Of a stretch of DNA of 8,239 bases, positions 5,064 through 8,239 are shown in pieces. Location: the NCBI GenBank assembly GCA_003245875.1, contig QKBW01000061.1, positions 1-8,239 on the forward strand, read 5' to 3'. Made by a program: the position numbers and the translations under genes. Source of the stretch: Candidatus Kaiserbacteria bacterium (GTDB lineage: Bacteria; Patescibacteriota; Minisyncoccia; Phycocordibacterales; UBA918). The number at the start of each line of letters is the position of its first letter. Positions within the stretch are counted from its first letter, which is position 1. Under the pieces are notes generated by a model, which was given only the letters and a program-made list of their open reading frames with translations, did not search any database and had not been told where the DNA came from.

Positions 5064-5950
5064 GAAAAAGTATTTGTTTCGTTCCCCTCTTTATCAACTC
5101 GATACCACTGATGTGGTTCGTCACCAATAATACGTGCCACTTCTTTGTCTGAACAACTGAGATATACTTTTGTAAATGCCTCGGCGGTCGCGCCATCCTT
5201 ATGGCCAACACTAGCAAGTACATAATCGGTTTTGGGATTCTGTTGCGTCTGTGCATCAACAATGTGATGCTGCGGTCCTTGTGCGGTACGCCACACTCTT
5301 TGATATGTCCCACTCGTTGCTAAGGATTGATCTGAGAGTGTCACTGGCGTCTCGTGCCCAGTTATAGGGTTGTACAAATAAAACACAAACGGGTTTTGTT
5401 GCACGTCCTTCCCCCGGGTTGCGAGGTCACCACCGATATTAACGACCACACCGCGGCAATCCGGGTGGGTCTCAACGACGTACTGCGCCAAGTGGTCAGC
5501 TACATATCCTTTGAGAAATCCACCCAGGTCGAGCTGTTGGGTTGGTGCCAAGCGAATAAAAGATTGCGCAGCATCAATAGAAAGGTCTTCCCACACGCTA
5601 TTGTATGGTGTCTCATCAACATCCATTGTTGAAACAATGGTATTGAAACTTTGTACATACCCCAATCGTCCAACCTGTACCAATGGGTTGAAAATGCCAT
5701 CGGTTTGTTTATAGAGCTCACCGGCACGCAACACAAGTTGCATAAACTCCGGCGAAACAATCATCTCCCTTTTGAGGTTAAGTTGGGATAGCTCACTTTC
5801 CGGTATGAATCGTGAGCATAGTGATTCATACGCTGCAATACGGGTAAAAATTTCAGCCGCAACTGCGTCGGCAGCAACTTGGTCTGACATAACGAACGAC
5901 AACGATACCTGCGTGCCCATGTGCTGCTGTGCATAAGAGTATTCTTGCAT
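5060..5950 (-). CDS. apbE: FAD:protein FMN transferase (ApbE family)
   Basis: A 296-residue protein that in this family attaches FMN from FAD covalently to a Ser/Thr of target redox proteins. Motifs seen in order: SRFIPESELSQLN (46-58), TDGIFNPLV (83-91), LDLGGFLKGYVAD (140-152, the strongest signature), VVNIGGDLATRG (169-180), SLATSGTYQR (209-218), HHIVDAQT (228-235) and GATAEAFTKV (253-262). In the last, the usual metal-binding Asp of A-D-A-x-x-T is Glu257. There is no signal peptide or lipobox, unlike many exported ApbE proteins. The start is ATG 5950: a GTG at 5959 also opens the frame but overlaps the promoter's -10 box, and an in-frame stop lies further upstream. First gene of the apbE, ferric-reductase-like, FNR operon. 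No canonical target motif (S/T-G-A-T/S-x-T/S) is seen in the neighbouring proteins, so the substrate is probably encoded elsewhere. Confidence 0.9.
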   Translation of the reverse strand: MQEYSYAQQHMGTQVSLSFVMSDQVAADAVAAEIFTRIAAYESLCSRFIPESELSQLNLKREMIVSPEFMQLVLRAGELYKQTDGIFNPLVQVGRLGYVQSFNTIVSTMDVDETPYNSVWEDLSIDAAQSFIRLAPTQQLDLGGFLKGYVADHLAQYVVETHPDCRGVVVNIGGDLATRGKDVQQNPFVFYLYNPITGHETPVTLSDQSLATSGTYQRVWRTAQGPQHHIVDAQTQQNPKTDYVLASVGHKDGATAEAFTKVYLSCSDKEVARIIGDEPHQWYRVDKEGNETNTFS

Positions 5951-5957
5951 GGTATGC

Positions 5958-5968
5958 ACTATACTATA
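5958..5968 (-). promoter_or_regulatory. Tandem -10 boxes (TATAGT x2) of the redox operon
   Basis: On the minus strand TATAGTATAGT holds two overlapping TATAGT hexamers (5968-5963 and 5963-5958). The downstream one places the start site at about 5951-5950, on the ATG of apbE, so the operon mRNA would be leaderless. No clear -35 box is seen. Confidence 0.55.
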
Positions 5969-6040
5969 TCGCCTGAGATTGGCGAGCTATGAAATAATCA
6001 TCAAAACACCGCGTATGAATCGATAAGTTATTGAAAGTAA

Positions 6041-6047
6041 TTAAATA
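6041..6047 (+). promoter_or_regulatory. Weak candidate -10 region for rubredoxin
   Basis: The AT-rich TTAAATA lies 7 bp before the rubredoxin ATG and could be a poor -10 box giving a leaderless mRNA like those of its neighbours. TTGAAA at 6031 is too close to act as its -35. The divergent gap 5951-6054 (104 bp) holds nothing else that I can recognise. Confidence 0.25.
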
Positions 6048-6054
6048 AGACAGT

Positions 6055-6225
6055 ATGGCACAGTATGTTTGTTTAGAGTGTGGCTGGATTTACGACGAGG
6101 CAGTCGGTGACCCTGAGCGTAATATCCCTGCCGGCACTACTTGGGAATCACTTCCTGATGATTTTAAGTGCGCGGATTGCGAAGTGAGGAAGCGAGACAC
6201 AGACATGTGGCAGAAACTTGATTAA
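6055..6225 (+). CDS. Rubredoxin
   Basis: A 56-residue protein from ATG 6055 to TAA 6223-6225, the normal length for rubredoxin, a small cytoplasmic one-electron carrier with one iron held by four cysteines. Seen: VCLECGWIYDEAVGDPE (5-21) with Cys6 and Cys9; IPAGTTWESLPDDFKC (24-39); and CADC with Cys39 and Cys42. The conserved WIYD, GDP, PAGT and LPDD elements are all present. The usual final aromatic is met by MW near the end. The second loop is CADCE rather than the common CP-CG. The gene diverges from the apbE operon across 104 bp, suggesting that it shares electrons with the FNR-type reductase. A membrane-anchored Q/T-rich protein follows 4 bp downstream, probably in the same transcript. 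Confidence 0.93.
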   Translation: MAQYVCLECGWIYDEAVGDPERNIPAGTTWESLPDDFKCADCEVRKRDTDMWQKLD

Positions 6226-6229
6226 TCCC

Positions 6230-6601
6230 ATGTTACAAAAGGAACTATTTACCGCCCTAGGATCTATTGGTCTTGTCGCCACCACGTCTGCTGGTGCTTC
6301 GGTTGTATATCACGACCAACAAGCTGAACAACTCCGCAAAGAAGCACTGGTAAAACAATATGAGGAGGAGGCGGCCGTGAGACAAGCTGCGATTGATACC
6401 AATGTTCGCCAACGGCAACACCAATCAAATACAACACAAAACTCAACAGAGATAAACACTGTTGTCCCTGCCACTACTCAGACTAACCAGGTTTCGGCTA
6501 CAACAACGCAAACGACCCAACAAGCTGCACAACAAGCGGGCAATCAGGCAATGATGCAATATCAGGTGCAAATGCAAACCAGACAATCTCGTGCCAGCTA
6601 A
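6230..6601 (+). CDS. Membrane-anchored or exported Q/T-rich low-complexity protein
   Basis: A 123-residue protein from ATG 6230. Residues 6-27 (LFTALGSIGLVATTSAGASVVY) form a single hydrophobic segment, an anchor or uncleaved signal. A charged helical stretch rich in Glu, Gln and Ala follows (28-56, possibly coiled coil). The rest, about 60-123, is low complexity, dominated by Gln, Thr, Asn and Ala with no cysteine. I do not recognise a family. A TTG at 6218 would add four residues but overlaps the rubredoxin stop. It begins 4 bp after the rubredoxin gene, with no visible ribosome binding site, and ends at a strong palindromic terminator, so the two genes probably share an mRNA. A role as a surface or envelope linker would fit the composition but is inference only. 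Confidence 0.65.
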   Translation: MLQKELFTALGSIGLVATTSAGASVVYHDQQAEQLRKEALVKQYEEEAAVRQAAIDTNVRQRQHQSNTTQNSTEINTVVPATTQTNQVSATTTQTTQQAAQQAGNQAMMQYQVQMQTRQSRAS

Positions 6602-6633
6602 AACAAAACCACCCCATATGGGGTGGTTTTGTT
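6602..6633. terminator. Bidirectional intrinsic terminator (32-bp perfect palindrome)
   Basis: The 16-bp half AACAAAACCACCCCAT is followed directly by its exact reverse complement, centred between 6617 and 6618, with T-runs on both strands. It lies between the Q/T-rich gene (stop 6601) and rpsT (stop 6648 on the minus strand) and can serve both. Its outer arms match those of the terminator at 1152-1178. Confidence 0.88.
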
Positions 6634-6647
6634 AGGTCGGTATGAAA

Positions 6648-6914
6648 CTACGCTTTTACCTTTTTGATAGCGGCCATAAGACGTGATTTCTTGCGGGCTG
6701 CAGTATTCTCTTTGATAACACCACGCTTTACTGCCTTGTCGATAGCTTGATAGGTTTCTGGCATCATTGACTCTGCCTTAGCAACATCACCGGCTGCAAT
6801 GGCCTTGCGTACCTTTTTGACCGAATCAAGCATGACACGAGTGCGGCGCAAGTTGAACACGCGCTTGTTGAGCGATGCGCGATGGGCTTTTTCTGCTCCT
6901 TTGGTAATTGGCAT
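6648..6914 (-). CDS. rpsT: 30S ribosomal protein S20
   Basis: An 88-residue, very basic, Ala/Lys/Arg-rich protein matching S20 (bS20), which binds 16S rRNA in the body of the small subunit. Seen: MPITKGAEKAHRASLNKRVF at the start, the helical middle RRTRVMLDSVKKVRKAIAAG, and the family's C-terminal pattern AIDKAVKRGVIKENTAARKKSRL ending KKVKA. The length is typical. The frame is open upstream to 7010, but those 32 residues do not resemble S20 and run through the promoter, so ATG 6914 is chosen. No Shine-Dalgarno sequence is obvious before it. It is monocistronic between its own promoter and the 6602-6633 terminator, and divergent from ruvA. Confidence 0.93.
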   Translation of the reverse strand: MPITKGAEKAHRASLNKRVFNLRRTRVMLDSVKKVRKAIAAGDVAKAESMMPETYQAIDKAVKRGVIKENTAARKKSRLMAAIKKVKA

Positions 6915-6942
6915 AACTACTTTGAATGGATTAGTGGCCTGC

Positions 6943-6970
6943 ACTATACCAAAAACCAGAGAAAAAGCAA
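6943..6970 (-). promoter_or_regulatory. Promoter of rpsT
   Basis: On the minus strand TTGCTT (6970-6965), a 16-bp spacer and TATAGT (6948-6943) form a reasonable promoter. The start would be near 6936, giving a leader of about 22 nt, longer than those of most genes here. Confidence 0.6.
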
Positions 6971-6982
6971 CTTTTGTGGCGC

Positions 6983-7005
6983 AAACCAGCCCAGCAGGCT
7001 GGTTT
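6983..7005. repeat. 9-bp perfect inverted repeat between rpsT and ruvA promoters
   Basis: AAACCAGCC and GGCTGGTTT flank a 5-nt loop. It lies outside both predicted transcripts, between the divergent promoters, so it could be a protein-binding dyad; there is no direct evidence of function. Confidence 0.5.
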
Positions 7006-7033
7006 AACACTACCTCCGTCGTAGCGGATACGG

Positions 7034-7039
7034 TATACT
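7034..7039 (+). promoter_or_regulatory. -10 box (TATACT) of ruvA
   Basis: TATACT ends 6 bp before the ATG at 7046, placing the predicted start site on the ATG itself (leaderless mRNA). No clear -35 hexamer is seen upstream. Confidence 0.55.
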
Positions 7040-7045
7040 GACCAT

Positions 7046-7624
7046 ATGATAAGACGACTGCGCGGTGAATTGGTAGAGGCCGACAACAATAATGTCACCA
7101 TTGATGCTGGTGGTGTCGGCTACCTGGTACATATGAGCAATCGTCCTACCGATTGGGCCCTGGGCGACGAAGTCATCATTCACACCTACCAAGCCGTACG
7201 AGAAAACTCCCTTGACCTGTATGGTTTTACCAGCACCGACGAGCTAGCCATGTTTGAGCAGCTGCTCACCCTCCCTAAGATTGGCCCAAAGTCTGCTGCA
7301 GGCATACTTTCCCAAGCTTCTCTTCCTCTGCTCTTTGAGGCCATCACCCAACAAGACCCGGGGCATCTTTCCAAACTTTCCGGCATCGGTAAGAAAACCG
7401 CCGAAACCATTGTGCAGGGACTAGCAGAGAAACTTGAGCTCCTGCCGATGCAAGACGGCATGAAAATGGAGACGCCGCTCTCTTGGCAACAAGATGTGGT
7501 TGATGCTCTGATACAACTTGGCTATCCACAGAAAGACGCACGCGATACTGTCTTTGCCCTGGAAGCAGAAATCACCTCTACCGAAATGGCGTTGAAGGAA
7601 GCACTAAAACGCCTGAGCTTCTAA
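7046..7624 (+). CDS. ruvA: Holliday junction branch migration protein RuvA
   Basis: A 192-residue protein of normal RuvA length. Tetramers bind four-way junctions and load the RuvB motor for branch migration in recombinational repair. Seen: an N-terminal OB-fold domain (1-62) starting MIRRLRGELVE with GVGYLVHM and ending VRENSLDLYGF; a central domain with two helix-hairpin-helix motifs, LPKIGPKSAAGIL (76-88) and LSGIGKKTAETIV (111-123), which grip DNA backbones; an acidic linker; and a C-terminal three-helix domain (QDVVDALIQLGYPQKDARDTV, 149-169) that contacts RuvB. The first HhH reads LPKIGPK where V-GVGPK is common. Neither ruvB nor ruvC is adjacent; the next gene is a Mur ligase with its own promoter. 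Confidence 0.95.
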   Translation: MIRRLRGELVEADNNNVTIDAGGVGYLVHMSNRPTDWALGDEVIIHTYQAVRENSLDLYGFTSTDELAMFEQLLTLPKIGPKSAAGILSQASLPLLFEAITQQDPGHLSKLSGIGKKTAETIVQGLAEKLELLPMQDGMKMETPLSWQQDVVDALIQLGYPQKDARDTVFALEAEITSTEMALKEALKRLSF

Positions 7625-7684
7625 CAAGAAAGTGTTTTTTGTGTCCTAATTGCGTTACCCCTGCTGCCTTTTATCCTTTTCACG

Positions 7685-7690
7685 TATACT
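7685..7690 (+). promoter_or_regulatory. -10 box (TATACT) of the Mur ligase gene
   Basis: TATACT ends 8 bp before the ATG at 7699, so the leader would be about 2 nt. It is the same box and near-identical placement as at ruvA. No good -35 is visible in the T-rich 60 bp upstream. Confidence 0.5.
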
Positions 7691-7698
7691 AATGCTAT

Positions 7699-8239
7699 AT
7701 GGACAATGTGCTCTACACGATCAAACGTTTTATTCCGCGGCGGCTTATGGATGCGCTGCGCCCTGCGTATCATTTTTTATTAGCATGGACAGCTTCTCTT
7801 TGGTACGGACATCCAAGCCGTAAACTCACTGTTGTTGGCGTTACCGGAACTAAAGGTAAATCAACGGTTACTGAACTCACCACCGCAATGCTCCGCGCCC
7901 AGGGCTATACCGTTGGTTCACTTTCGACGATTCAATTCACCTACGGCACCGCCACTGAACCAAACTTGTACAAAATGACCCTCCCTGGTCGCTTCTTCGT
8001 ACAACGCTTCATGCGTCGTGCGCTTGACGCCGGATGTACACACGTCGTTATCGAGCTTACTTCGGAAGGCGCAAAATACTTCCGTCATCGTTTTATTGAA
8101 CTGGACGCACTTATCTTTACCAACCTCTCCCCTGAACACATCGAATCACACGGCTCATTTGAAAAATACATCCCGCGGCATGATTGGCTGCAATATACGC
8201 AAATGTCATCGATGGACCAATGGTGGATCCAGCCCCCGG
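7699..8239 (+). CDS. MurE-like Mur ligase, 5' part only (runs off window)
   Basis: 180 codons are visible, beginning MDNVLYTIKRFIPRR. Residues 1-40 are a short hydrophobic and basic leader replacing the normal MurE N-terminal UDP-binding domain, as I recall for Patescibacteria homologues. The central ATPase domain follows: LTVVGVTGTKGKSTVTEL (43-60) with P-loop GTKGKST; GYTVGSLSTIQF (69-80); and FTNLSPEHIESHGSFEKY (140-157), matching the TNL--DH---HG---Y motif of MurE, which adds the third residue of the peptidoglycan stem peptide. After residue 158 (about base 8173) the sequence stops resembling the family: the expected A-K-x-x-LF, whose Lys is carbamylated in MurE, reads IPRHDWLQY. This may be a sequence error at the contig end or true divergence. 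Amino-acid substrate cannot be told. Confidence 0.85.
   Translation, partial: MDNVLYTIKRFIPRRLMDALRPAYHFLLAWTASLWYGHPSRKLTVVGVTGTKGKSTVTELTTAMLRAQGYTVGSLSTIQFTYGTATEPNLYKMTLPGRFFVQRFMRRALDAGCTHVVIELTSEGAKYFRHRFIELDALIFTNLSPEHIESHGSFEKYIPRHDWLQYTQMSSMDQWWIQPP

Noticed and set aside
6915..7010. N-terminal extension of S20 from 7010
   Set aside because: It overlaps the rpsT promoter and dyad and does not resemble S20; the protein clearly begins at MPITKGAEKA.
7622..7645. Terminator after ruvA (AACAAGAAAGTGTTTTTT)
   Set aside because: Only about 4 AT-rich base pairs can form before the T-run, too weak to call.

Overview
The window most likely comes from a Candidate Phyla Radiation (Patescibacteria) genome, probably a Parcubacteria-like lineage; this is inference from gene content. 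The supporting signs are a MurE-like ligase whose usual N-terminal domain is reduced to a short leader, a two-helix 156-residue protein of a type I associate with these genomes, several small membrane proteins without clear families, a lone ruvA, start codons lacking Shine-Dalgarno sequences, and a tRNA without encoded CCA. TGA is used as a stop (apbE), so the code looks standard.

Layout. Bases 1-1060 are an AT-rich accessory stretch (about 27-37% G+C in lines I counted, against about 48% in ruvA). It holds the 3' end of an unrecognised protein gene and a nucleoside 2-deoxyribosyltransferase-like gene flanked by short GCACGAGA repeats and tRNA T-arm-like fragments. A symmetric terminator (1152-1178) separates it from a small two-helix membrane protein on the minus strand. 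Plus-strand genes follow: a 442-residue NicO/RcnA-type nickel/cobalt transporter with a histidine-rich loop (1537-2865) and the 156-residue membrane protein (2905-3375).

Bases 3376-3732 carry no protein gene but are dense in structure: a terminator, tRNA-Arg(GCG) on the minus strand, a 23-bp direct copy of that tRNA's 3' end 180 bp away, a third degenerate copy in inverted orientation, and two hairpins. This resembles a very small tRNA-targeted element or its scar.

Bases 3733-5950 (minus strand) form an apparent redox operon, apbE (FMN transferase) - ferric-reductase-like membrane protein - FNR-type flavin reductase, with a 4-bp ATGA overlap between the first two genes. A rubredoxin gene (6055-6225), too short for routine ORF calling, diverges from it and is followed 4 bp later by a membrane-anchored Q/T-rich protein. 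Together these suggest a NAD(P)H-to-membrane electron-transfer module. The membrane subunit appears to lack the usual heme-ligating histidines.

The right end is housekeeping: rpsT (minus), ruvA (plus) and the 5' part of a MurE-like ligase running off the window.

A recurrent feature is that -10 promoter boxes lie 6-11 bp before the start codons of six genes, implying leaderless or nearly leaderless mRNAs. All functional statements rest on motif recognition by eye; no database search was run.
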